DNA of 7,334 bases from Rhodospirillales bacterium (GTDB lineage: Bacteria; Pseudomonadota; Alphaproteobacteria; Acetobacterales; Acetobacteraceae). Under the pieces are notes generated by a model, which saw only the letters and a list, made by a program, of their open reading frames with translations, was not told the DNA's origin and made no database searches. The position numbers and the translations under genes are program-made. Shown piece after piece: positions 1 to 5,620 of the stretch (positions are counted from its first letter, which is position 1; the number at the start of each line of letters is the position of its first letter). The stretch is from assembly GCA_015654825.1 (NCBI GenBank), contig JAATGE010000203.1:1-7334 (forward strand). Direction: 5' to 3'.

Positions 1-1
1 C

Positions 2-139
2 CGCGTCGAACAGGCGATTGGCAAACTCAAGCGGTTCAAACGCGTCGCCATGCGGTGCGAAAAGACCGACATCAGCTATTCAGCCATTATCGGTTTTGCG
101 TGCGGCCTGATGCTGGTTAAATCCGTCCACACGGCCTAG
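2..139 (+). CDS. IS5-family transposase, C-terminal end (5' part outside window)
   Basis: An open frame enters from the left edge and gives 45 residues before TAG at 137-139. It begins RVEQAIGKLKRFKR, passes through MRCEKT and ends LVKSVHTA. This is the typical tail of IS5-family (IS427/IS1031-like) DDE transposases, where the RVEQ...GKLKRFKR segment carries the last catalytic Glu of the DDE triad. The enzyme cuts and joins the ends of its own insertion sequence. The start and the first two catalytic Asp residues lie outside the window, so it cannot be judged whether the gene is intact. The right inverted repeat of the IS should lie shortly after 139, within about 140-200, but it cannot be defined without the left end. 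I am confident of the family; the subgroup is tentative. Confidence 0.85.
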   Translation, partial: RVEQAIGKLKRFKRVAMRCEKTDISYSAIIGFACGLMLVKSVHTA

Positions 140-231
140 TCCCCAGACCCCAATTTTATCTGTTCCGAACCTGACATCAGCGTCGAGGCCGGCTGGCCAG
201 GGCCACCACCCGAACTCCGGCACGAGTCGAG

Positions 232-426
232 CTAGTTCGCCTCGGAGCTCAATTTAGCCCGAGCCTCTCTGAGCGCCTCATATTCAGCCTCAAGCTCCGC
301 GATCAGGCTGCGATCATCGGACGGCTCACCCATCGTCGGACCCTCGCGCAGAATTTCCACCTGCTGGCGGATTTTCTCCATGGCCTCCGTCATCTGCTGC
401 CGCAGCGCCTTCGCTGACTCTGACAT
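232..426 (-). CDS. Small hypothetical protein, helical/coiled-coil type
   Basis: This is a 64-residue protein on the minus strand. Read in its own direction, AGGAG lies 11 bases before the ATG, which supports a real gene and this start. The sequence is almost all charged and helix-forming. Residues 1-28 (MSESAKALRQQ...) and residues about 40-60 (LIAELEAEYEALREARAKL) have the heptad-like spacing of two short amphipathic helices, separated by a GPTMGEPSDD linker. There is no signal peptide, membrane segment or cysteine. I do not recognise a named family, and no function can be assigned. It lies between the IS5 remnant and the tRNA-like fragment, so it probably belongs to the flank rather than to the integrated element. 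Confidence 0.6.
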   Translation of the reverse strand: MSESAKALRQQMTEAMEKIRQQVEILREGPTMGEPSDDRSLIAELEAEYEALREARAKLSSEAN

Positions 427-508
427 ACCTACATTCGCTCCTGATCGGCTCGGACGCCGCCCATGGCAGGCGGGAGCGGCGGAAACTGACGGATTTGCTG
501 GATGCTAC

Positions 509-558
509 TGGCGGACTCTACGTGAATCGATCTCATAACCTCTGCCTTCGGAGGGCAG
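509..558 (-). other. tRNA-Arg(CCG) 3'-half-like fragment; candidate attachment site
   Basis: On the minus strand, 558-542 forms a perfect anticodon arm: stem CTGCC, seven-base loop CTCCGAA (anticodon CCG, Arg), stem GGCAG. It continues with AGGTT as the variable loop, then a T-arm-like segment with ATCGATT in place of TTCGAAT and an imperfect stem. It ends in GAGTCCGCCA, with an encoded CCA at 511-509. From memory of the family, alphaproteobacterial tRNA-Arg(CCG) genes share the anticodon arm and following AGGT. No D-arm or 5' acceptor strand precedes it; the DNA beyond 558 is the integrase upstream region. This fits a displaced 3' half left at one end of a tRNA-integrated element, with crossover in or near the anticodon arm. 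The damaged T-arm means it is not a working tRNA. On the plus strand, the same hairpin followed by TTTT could also pass for a weak terminator. Confidence 0.55.
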
Positions 559-567
559 TTTTAGGGG

Positions 568-709
568 TTTGCGGTGGTTTGTAGCTAGCCGCGCCGCTTT
601 GCAGAAACAGAGCTCTTTGCGGCAATTTCCATTGACAACCTTTGCCTATATTTGCGACGATTTGCGCTCTGGTGGTAGCTATGTGGTAGCTAGGCGTGGA
701 CTAGCTACC
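568..709 (+). promoter_or_regulatory. Integrase upstream region with repeated TTTGC and GTGGTAGCTA motifs
   Basis: TTTGC occurs at 568, 598, 616, 641, 651 and 661; the last three are exactly 10 bases apart, on one face of the helix. A tandem 11-base repeat, GTGGTAGCTAT at 672-682 and GTGGTAGCTAG at 683-693, is followed by an inverted copy, CTAGCTACC at 701-709. The second direct copy and the inverted one can form a 9-bp stem with a 7-base loop. A further GTAGCTAG lies at 581-588. A consensus -35 (TTGACA, 632-637) is present, but no good -10 stands at the usual distance. Repeats between a tRNA att core and int are commonly arm-type integrase or excisionase sites, and the palindrome near the start could be an operator for int. 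The role is inferred from position. Confidence 0.5.
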
Positions 710-728
710 AAACCGAGGGCGCAACGGC

Positions 729-2018
729 ATGGATGACAGGAAGGACATTGGACTGCGGGAAGTGCGGGCTCTGAAGCCGGGGGAGACGATTTGGGATGCC
801 GGGGTGCGTGGTTTTGGCGCCCGGCGGCAGAGCGGCGACGCGGTGGCCTATGTGCTGAAATCGCGCACCGCCGAAGGGCGCCAGCGGTGGCATACCATCG
901 GCCGCCACGGTGCCCCCTGGACGCCGGAAACGGCCCGCCGGGAAGCCCGAAGGCTGCTGGGCGAGGTGGCCCAGGGTGGCGACCCGGCGGCAGATAAGCA
1001 GACCAAACGCAAGGCTGAGACGGTGGGGGAGTTGTGCGACCTCTATCTGGCCGACGCGGAAGCTGGGCGCCTGCTAACGCGGGCGAGGGCGGCAAAGAAG
1101 GCCAGCACGCTCGCCACCGATAAGGGCCGCATCGAAAGCCATATTCGGCCGCTGCTGGGCGCCATGAAGGTGCGGGCGGTGACGCGAGAAGATGTGGAGG
1201 CCTTCATGCACAAGGTTGCCGCCGGCAAGACGGCCAAGCGCGCCAAAACCGGAAAGAAGCGGGGCGTGTCGAATGTGCGCGGCGGCGCCGGCACCGCGAG
1301 CCGCACGGTGGGCTTGCTGGGCGCCATCTTTACCTATGCAGTGCGGCGCCGGATGCGCGCCGACAACCCGGTGCGTGGGGTTATGCGCCCAGCGGACGGA
1401 AGGCGGGAGCGGCGCCTATCCGATGACGAATACAAGGCCCTGGGCGTGGCATTGGCGAAGGCCGCCGAGGGCGGCATCTGGCCGGCGGCGGTGGCGGCAG
1501 TGCGCTTCCTGGCCTTGACCGGCTGGCGATCTGGCGAGGCGCTGGGGCTGCGCTGGGCGGAGGTGGACCTTGCGCGCCGCACCGCCCGGCTGGGCGATAC
1601 CAAGACCGGCGCGAGCATGCGCCCGCTGCCCAACGCCGTGTGCGACGTGCTGCGCGGCCTATCCCAAACTGGCGACCTGGCCTTTCCGCCAACGCGGGGC
1701 AAGAAGCTGATGGCCGGTTTCCCGAAACTTTGGGCGCGTATTGCCAAGCTGGGCGATCTGCCTGCGGACATAACGCCCCACGTGTTGCGGCATTCCTTCG
1801 CATCGCTTGCGGGCGCCCTGGGCTTTTCCGAGCCGACCATTGCCACCTTGATCGGGCACAAGGGGCACACAGTCACGGCTCGGTATATTCACTCGGCCGA
1901 TGCTGTGTTGCTGGCCGCTGCCGACGCGGTGGCGAACCGCACTGCCGAACTGATGGGCGAGGCCAAGCACGGGGCGAAGGTGGTGCGGTTGCCCACAGCG
2001 GAGCGGATGGAGGCATAG
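729..2018 (+). CDS. int: Tyrosine-type site-specific integrase
   Basis: This 429-residue tyrosine recombinase inserts and excises the element by strand exchange between att sites. The N-terminal part (about 1-90, with the GVRGFGARRQSG strand pattern) matches the DUF4102 arm-binding domain of P4-type integrases. A helical core-binding domain follows at about 98-215, and the catalytic domain at about 228-405. Catalytic residues are all present: R267 (LTGWRSGE), K292 (TKTG), H351 and R354 (HVLRH), H377 (IGHKG) and nucleophile Y386 (RYIHS). Length is normal for the family, so it looks intact. The ATG is preceded by a modest GAGGG at 715-719. The gene lies 170 bases inside the tRNA-Arg-like fragment and reads away from it, which supports the att assignment. 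The next gene starts 3 bases after its stop, so the two are probably co-transcribed. Confidence 0.95.
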   Translation: MDDRKDIGLREVRALKPGETIWDAGVRGFGARRQSGDAVAYVLKSRTAEGRQRWHTIGRHGAPWTPETARREARRLLGEVAQGGDPAADKQTKRKAETVGELCDLYLADAEAGRLLTRARAAKKASTLATDKGRIESHIRPLLGAMKVRAVTREDVEAFMHKVAAGKTAKRAKTGKKRGVSNVRGGAGTASRTVGLLGAIFTYAVRRRMRADNPVRGVMRPADGRRERRLSDDEYKALGVALAKAAEGGIWPAAVAAVRFLALTGWRSGEALGLRWAEVDLARRTARLGDTKTGASMRPLPNAVCDVLRGLSQTGDLAFPPTRGKKLMAGFPKLWARIAKLGDLPADITPHVLRHSFASLAGALGFSEPTIATLIGHKGHTVTARYIHSADAVLLAAADAVANRTAELMGEAKHGAKVVRLPTAERMEA

Positions 2019-2021
2019 GGC

Positions 2022-2636
2022 ATGGCGAGGCGGCCGGCTCCCTGCAATTCCGAGGCAACATCCGCTGCGGGGGACGTGGCGGACGAAAAGCGGCTGATGC
2101 AGTGGCGCCGAGGCATGGAGGCTAGGCTAGAGACATTGCGACTGAGGACCGAACAGACAAAAAATCCTTTGTATGTCTGGCAAGCGATCGCCGCCTGCGG
2201 CATGGCTGATTATCCAAGGTATCCGCTGCCCGAGTGGTGCCTAATGTACCTCACGACCGTTGCGAGTATGTTCCTGACGACCGGGAAACTGCAAAATACC
2301 CTGACTTACCCGATCAAACATGAGATTGAAACTGATGAACAATACCGTGAGCGCGTGCGAGAATGGGCAGAGACGGCGGGAATTACGCCCAGGGCCGCGC
2401 TCGCTCGTGTGCCGCAAATCCTCGGATTCAGCGACGGGAAGAGTCGGAACTCCTTTTTCGACTACCACAAGAATCAAAAAGAAATTGTGGACGCAATGAT
2501 GGGAGAGGTGCCCGCGCGGCCTGGGTTTATCGACCCGATCGAGTGGGTAGCAAAACGCAATAGTGTAGAAAAGAAGGCGGCAAACGACCGCATCCGCCGC
2601 GGCCGAAAACTATTGCATCCGAAACGGGATACCTAG
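2022..2636 (+). CDS. Hypothetical protein following the integrase
   Basis: This is a 204-residue protein starting 3 bases after the integrase stop; GGAGG in the last integrase codons serves as its Shine-Dalgarno, so translation is probably coupled. I do not recognise a named family. Visible traits: a charged N-terminus, then NPLYVWQAIAACG (48-60) and PLPEWCLMYL (68-77). I recall this kind of 'NPLYVW...PLPxW...YL' block from unnamed proteins near proteobacterial integrases, but cannot check it. Residues about 95-160 are mixed charged and helical, and the tail is strongly basic (NDRIRRGRKLLHPKRD), suggesting nucleic-acid contact. There is no signal peptide or clear membrane helix. Base composition is visibly less GC-rich than int or the primase, hinting at a separate origin. 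It could be a recombination accessory, a regulator or a cargo/defence protein. Confidence 0.8.
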   Translation: MARRPAPCNSEATSAAGDVADEKRLMQWRRGMEARLETLRLRTEQTKNPLYVWQAIAACGMADYPRYPLPEWCLMYLTTVASMFLTTGKLQNTLTYPIKHEIETDEQYRERVREWAETAGITPRAALARVPQILGFSDGKSRNSFFDYHKNQKEIVDAMMGEVPARPGFIDPIEWVAKRNSVEKKAANDRIRRGRKLLHPKRDT

Positions 2637-2643
2637 ACCTCGC

Positions 2644-2661
2644 GCTAGGTTTTGTCCTAGC
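2644..2661. promoter_or_regulatory. Inverted repeat GCTAGG-N6-CCTAGC before the HTH gene
   Basis: A perfect 6-bp inverted repeat (2644-2649 and 2656-2661, spacer TTTTGT) stands just after the stop of the 204-residue gene and 59 bases before the small HTH gene. It is too short, and lacks a following T-run, to be a convincing terminator. A dyad at this place could be an operator for the downstream excisionase-like protein. No clear -35/-10 pair was found around it. Confidence 0.3.
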
Positions 2662-2720
2662 CTGGGTGCAAACCGTGTGACAAATAGTTGCCCGCGTTAG
2701 ATCGCAAACGAGGGCACAAA

Positions 2721-2963
2721 ATGACATTGACCCCTGATAGTAAGCTCGTGCGCCGGGACCTGGCCGCCGCCCTGACCGCCGAGGGCTTCCCGATTACTGA
2801 GGCAACTCTTGCCACCAAGGCCACGCGTGGCGGTGGCCCGCCGTTTATGAAATTCGGCGCAAAACCGCTTTACCGCTGGGGTGATGCACTCGGTTGGGCC
2901 GAGGGCCGACTGACCGCGCCCGCGCACAGCACCTCTGAAGCCGACGCCCAGAAAGCCGCCTGA
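2721..2963 (+). CDS. Small HTH DNA-binding protein, excisionase/AlpA-like
   Basis: The product is 80 residues from ATG 2721, chosen because GAGGG at 2710-2714 stands 6 bases upstream. The frame stays open to a TTG at 2688 that has no such site. The order matches MerR/AlpA-type winged-helix proteins: a first helix (LVRRDLAAALTAEGF), a recognition helix (ITEATLATKATRGG), a GPPFMKFG wing that resembles the usual 'GPPFVKLGRRVRY', then LYRWGDALGWAEGRL. Proteins of this type bind DNA as recombination directionality factors (excisionases) or as regulators of integrase and early genes. Its place between int and the primase, with a terminator behind it, fits either role. The short tail is Ala/Ser-rich and probably disordered. 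I am confident of the HTH class; the excisionase role is inferred. Confidence 0.75.
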   Translation: MTLTPDSKLVRRDLAAALTAEGFPITEATLATKATRGGGPPFMKFGAKPLYRWGDALGWAEGRLTAPAHSTSEADAQKAA

Positions 2964-2966
2964 AAT

Positions 2967-3001
2967 GGAAAACCCCTCCCGCAAGGGCGGGGCTTCCGTT
3001 T
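2967..3001 (+). terminator. Hairpin terminator after the HTH gene
   Basis: The stem begins 4 bases after the HTH stop codon: GGAA (2967-2970) pairs with TTCC (2994-2997), CCCC (2973-2976) with GGGG (2989-2992), and CCC (2978-2980) with GGG (2985-2987), around a GCAA tetraloop, with small internal mismatches. GTTT follows, a weak T-run typical of high-GC genomes. It would separate the HTH transcript from the primase-helicase transcript. Confidence 0.7.
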
Positions 3002-3037
3002 CGGTATTCGACTGCACTGGACATGCAGAGCATACCG
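3002..3037 (+). promoter_or_regulatory. Nested two-stem hairpin ahead of the primase gene
   Basis: CGGTAT (3002-3007) pairs with ATACCG (3032-3037), and inside it CTGCA (3012-3016) pairs with TGCAG (3024-3028), leaving a 7-base loop and a small internal bulge. It lies between the terminator and the primase start at 3084. It may be an operator pair, a leader RNA structure controlling primase synthesis, or part of the terminator region. A very weak TTCGAC/GCATAC promoter pair (17-base spacing) overlaps it, so promoter control is possible but not shown. Confidence 0.35.
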
Positions 3038-3083
3038 CAGCGGCGGCCCGCGTTCAAGAGTTTCAATGTAGGCCGGTGGCGCC

Positions 3084-4127
3084 ATGACGCCCCAGGACGC
3101 TGGCGACGCACGGCCGCCCTGGTGCGATACCATCACGGTCATGCGGGCGCCGGGTAAGCGGCTGGCAAAGCTGATCCGCGCGGACGGCACGGTGCTGGAC
3201 TACGACAGCCCCTATCGGTTCAATGCGACCGCTGTCCCGGTTTGCGGGCTGCTGGACGTGCTGGCGATACTGAAACGACTGCGGGTGCTGCCCGATCGGT
3301 GCGTGGTGCGTGGGGAGTTGCTGGCGGGCACTGCCGCGACGAATATCCGGCGCCTGGTCTATCAATGCACGAAAACGGGCGACGCGCCGACGCTGTGCAG
3401 CGTTCCGCGCCGTTGGCTTGCGTTGGACGCGGACGGGATTGAGCGGCCGGAATGTGTCGCGGCATCCGATCTAGAGGCATGTGCAGACATCGTGATGGAA
3501 ACGCTGCCGCGGCCTTTTCAGCGCGCAGCCTGCATCGTGCAAGCCAGTGGCAGTCACGGCATCAAGCCCGGCTGCCGGTTGCGCCTTTGGTTCTGGTGCG
3601 ACCGCCTGATGACGACCTATGAGTTGATGCGATGGCTGGCGGGCACGCCATTGGACCCGTGCGTATTTCGGCCATGCCAGCCGATTTATACCGCTGCACC
3701 TTGTTTCGGCCCCGGACGCGCGGAGCATTTGCCGGCAAGGCTGCTTGAACTGCCCGGCGAGGATTGGTTGCGCTGCCCCTCCGCCGATGAATTAGCAGCC
3801 CCGGCGCCTAAGCCGCCTGTTGCCGCTGAGAATGTCGCAGCGGGCATTGATGCTGGCGCCTATGGCCGCGCCGCTCTGATCCGCGCCGCCGATGCGATCG
3901 TGACCGCGGGCGTTGGCAAGCGGCACGACACCATCATCCACGAAAGCCGCAGCCTTGCCCGGCTGGTGCGCGCTGGGGTGGTGCTGGAACGAGATTTGAT
4001 TGCGGTGGTGACGCGCGCAGCCGAGCGCGCCGGCAAGGCGGACGCGGACGAAATTGCATCCTGCATCGCCTGGGGAATTGCCAACCCCAGCAACGCCGTT
4101 CTGCCGGAGGGGCGCAATGCCGCGTGA
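3084..4127 (+). CDS. PrimPol-like (archaeo-eukaryotic superfamily) replication primase
   Basis: The 347-residue product is a probable primase that starts DNA synthesis for the element. Three motifs of the archaeo-eukaryotic primase fold are in order: an hhhDxD metal-binding motif (WLALDADG, D115 and D117), an SxH motif (ASGSHGIKPG, H158) followed by the strand CRLRLWFW, and a third acidic residue in PLDPCVF (D191) before QPIYTAAP. The C-terminal part (about 258-340, GRAALIRAADAIV...SLARLVRAGVV...) is an all-helical domain of the sort often found behind plasmid and phage primases. The ATG has only a weak upstream GGTGG. The helicase gene begins inside its last codons, so the two proteins are probably made in fixed ratio and act together, like RepB' and RepA of RSF1010. 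The specific family name is uncertain; the primase call rests on motif pattern. Confidence 0.8.
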   Translation: MTPQDAGDARPPWCDTITVMRAPGKRLAKLIRADGTVLDYDSPYRFNATAVPVCGLLDVLAILKRLRVLPDRCVVRGELLAGTAATNIRRLVYQCTKTGDAPTLCSVPRRWLALDADGIERPECVAASDLEACADIVMETLPRPFQRAACIVQASGSHGIKPGCRLRLWFWCDRLMTTYELMRWLAGTPLDPCVFRPCQPIYTAAPCFGPGRAEHLPARLLELPGEDWLRCPSADELAAPAPKPPVAAENVAAGIDAGAYGRAALIRAADAIVTAGVGKRHDTIIHESRSLARLVRAGVVLERDLIAVVTRAAERAGKADADEIASCIAWGIANPSNAVLPEGRNAA

Positions 4128-5304
4128 TCACGCCGCAGGCCGCGCAATCGTGAGAGAAGTCGGGGCGGGCATTGTGCGCCAAACGCCACCCCGTGCAGAA
4201 CCTATAGATGGGCTCTGTGATTTTTTGACAATTCAGGCATGGGCAGACCGCCCGTTGCCGCCGCCTGAGCCGTTGCTAGGCCACCTCGTAACAAAAAATA
4301 CGCGCCTTTTCCTAGTCGGCACAACAGGGCTCGGAAAAACCATGCTGGGCTTTGCGTTGGCGGAGGGCATCGCCGCCGGAACCGGCTTCCTGCACTGGCG
4401 ATCGTCTCGCCCGGCGCGCGTTCTGTATATCGACGGCGAAATGGCGTCAGAACTCATTAAAGCGCGGAGTCTCGACGCACTGAGGCGTGCTGAAATGGTC
4501 TCAAAACCCGGAATGCTGACAATCTACGCGCGCGACTTTGAGGAACAGATTGCAGCACAATTTCCGGGGCTCGGTAGAATGTCGCCCCTAAACACTGAGG
4601 ATGGGCATAGATTTGTCTATTCGCTGATTGCCGCGGTCGGCGGCGCGGACGTGGTTATATTCGACAACGTTATGTCATTGATGCTCGGCGACCAAAAGGA
4701 CGAATTAACTTGGAATGATGTGCTGCCTCTTGCGTCGGGGCTTACCGAGAGGGGCATCGGGCAAATATGGTTTGACCACACAGGCCACGATAAAACCCGG
4801 CAATATGGTGCATCGGTGAAAGCGTGGCGGTTCGATTCCGTGGGCATCATGACCCCGCTACCCGATGAACAGCGCGCACGCCATGAAGTAGCGTTTCAGC
4901 TTTCTTTCGAGCCGCCTGGCAAGGCCCGCCGACGCACACCGGACAACTGGGGCGACTTTGAGACCTGCATCATCCGCCTCGCCGATGATCGGTGGACAAG
5001 CGAAATTCAGGGCAAACCCGCCGCCCTGAAGGCCAAGGTTTCAGCGATCGCGCTGGCGTTGCTCCGCGCCTTGCATGACGCCCTGGTTATCTCGCCCACG
5101 CCCGGCGAGACGACCCGTAACGCCTGGTATGCCGAGGGGGCACGGCTCGGGCTACTGGACCCGATCGCCGAGACCGACTCCCGCGCCGAACAGGATCGCA
5201 AGCGGGCGAAACTGCGCAAATACCTCGGCGAGCTGAAGGCCGCCAGCCTGATCGGGGTGGACGGAGAGACCGTCCGCACCCTGCAAAAAGGGGATGGAAA
5301 TTGA
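4117..5304 (+). CDS. RepA-like hexameric helicase / AAA-family ATPase
   Basis: The product is 395 residues from ATG 4117; GGAGGGG at 4107-4113 fixes this start, although the frame is open upstream. It overlaps the primase by 11 bases. It has a RecA-like ATPase core: Walker A GTTGLGKT (68-75), VLYIDGEM with the probable catalytic Glu (102-109), Walker B VVIFDN (179-184), and DHTGHDKTRQYGAS (220-233), matching the 'HHTGHD...GYG' sensor segment of RepA/DnaB-type plasmid and phage helicases. Residues about 290-395 look like a winged-helix C-terminal domain (AALKAKVSAIALALLRALHD... to LRKYLGELKAASLIGV). The expected role is ATP-driven unwinding or helicase loading at the element's origin in the cytoplasm. 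The stop is 25 bases before the first inverted GCCGAACC repeat, so it directly abuts the proposed origin. Confidence 0.88.
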   Translation: MPRDHAAGRAIVREVGAGIVRQTPPRAEPIDGLCDFLTIQAWADRPLPPPEPLLGHLVTKNTRLFLVGTTGLGKTMLGFALAEGIAAGTGFLHWRSSRPARVLYIDGEMASELIKARSLDALRRAEMVSKPGMLTIYARDFEEQIAAQFPGLGRMSPLNTEDGHRFVYSLIAAVGGADVVIFDNVMSLMLGDQKDELTWNDVLPLASGLTERGIGQIWFDHTGHDKTRQYGASVKAWRFDSVGIMTPLPDEQRARHEVAFQLSFEPPGKARRRTPDNWGDFETCIIRLADDRWTSEIQGKPAALKAKVSAIALALLRALHDALVISPTPGETTRNAWYAEGARLGLLDPIAETDSRAEQDRKRAKLRKYLGELKAASLIGVDGETVRTLQKGDGN

Positions 5305-5329
5305 CCCGGAAATTAGCAGGTTCGTTGCC

Positions 5330-5363
5330 GGTTCGGCAGGGGCGAACGAACCCCTGCCGAACC
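5330..5363. repeat. 13-bp inverted repeat built from two opposed iterons
   Basis: GGTTCGGCAGGGG (5330-5342) and CCCCTGCCGAACC (5351-5363) are perfect reverse complements around the 8-base loop CGAACGAA. It stands 25 bases after the helicase stop. No T-run follows, so it is a poor intrinsic terminator. Each arm contains the GCCGAACC core of the downstream array, so a dimeric binding protein or a primase-recognised hairpin are both plausible readings. Confidence 0.75.
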
Positions 5364-5380
5364 TTGCGCCCGTCCGCGTT

Positions 5381-5440
5381 CGCGAACCTCTGCGAACCCC
5401 AGCCGAACCCTGCCGAACCATGCCGAACTTTGCCGAACCG
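5381..5440 (+). repeat. Six tandem 10-bp units of consensus TGCCGAACCN
   Basis: Cut into tens from 5381, the units are CGCGAACCTC, TGCGAACCCC, AGCCGAACCC, TGCCGAACCA, TGCCGAACTT and TGCCGAACCG. The first two lack the doubled C; the last four share GCCGAAC exactly. The period equals about one helical turn, so a binding protein would meet every copy on the same face. Additional cores lie at 5330-5337 and 5440-5446 (inverted), 5355-5363 and 5456-5464 (direct), and 5498-5505 (inverted). Confidence 0.8.
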
Positions 5441-5465
5441 TTCGGCGCTTCCGTCTGCCGAACCT

Positions 5466-5499
5466 CCTTCTGGGGGGGCTTATATAAGCCCCCAGAAGG
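5466..5499. repeat. Large GC-clamped palindrome with TATATA centre
   Basis: The inner 20 bases (5474-5493) are a perfect palindrome: GGGGG, then CTTATATAAG, then CCCCC. Two extra Gs bulge at 5472-5473, and outside them CCTTCT (5466-5471) pairs with AGAAGG (5494-5499). Beyond that, an iteron on the left (5457-5464) faces an inverted one on the right (5498-5505). The self-complementary AT centre between G/C arms could extrude as a cruciform or act as a single-strand initiation hairpin for the primase. No T-run follows. Confidence 0.75.
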
Positions 5500-5585
5500 T
5501 TCGGCACGGTGACGGCGGACGTTTGGAGGCGCCCATTTTGCCCCGACGAGGGCGCCATCGTCCGGGTAGTGCGGCGCAACCGGGT

Positions 5586-5620
5586 AAGCTCAAAAATTCT
5601 CAAAACCTAGATTTTCATCG
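5586..5620. other. AT-rich island, possible DNA unwinding element
   Basis: In a strongly GC-rich window, 5589-5618 has only 8 G/C in 30 bases. It carries CTCAAAA twice in direct orientation (5589-5595, 5599-5605), 10 bases apart, and TTTTTGAG at 5643-5650 is the exact inverse of CTCAAAAA at 5589-5596. Low melting stability with phased short repeats beside iterons is typical of the unwinding region of an origin. No gene is seen here. Confidence 0.5.

Noticed and set aside
140..231. Right inverted repeat of the IS5-like element
   Set aside because: It should be here, but without the left end no repeat can be matched, so no boundary is claimed.
542..562. Intrinsic terminator (hairpin then TTTT) on the plus strand
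   Set aside because: The same bases are better explained as a tRNA-Arg anticodon arm, and no plus-strand gene ends nearby.
509..600. A complete working tRNA gene on the minus strand
   Set aside because: There is an anticodon arm and CCA end, but no D-arm or 5' acceptor strand upstream and the T-arm is mismatched; kept only as a fragment.
1334..1876. Minus-strand frame (180 residues) inside the integrase
   Set aside because: Lies wholly within the catalytic domain of an intact integrase; a codon-composition shadow.
5381..5440. CRISPR array
   Set aside because: Units are 10 bp and directly abutting with no spacers, and no cas genes are present.
5313..5603. Minus-strand 96-residue frame through the repeat array
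   Set aside because: Arg-rich translation of GC-rich repeats, no Shine-Dalgarno, no recognisable domain.
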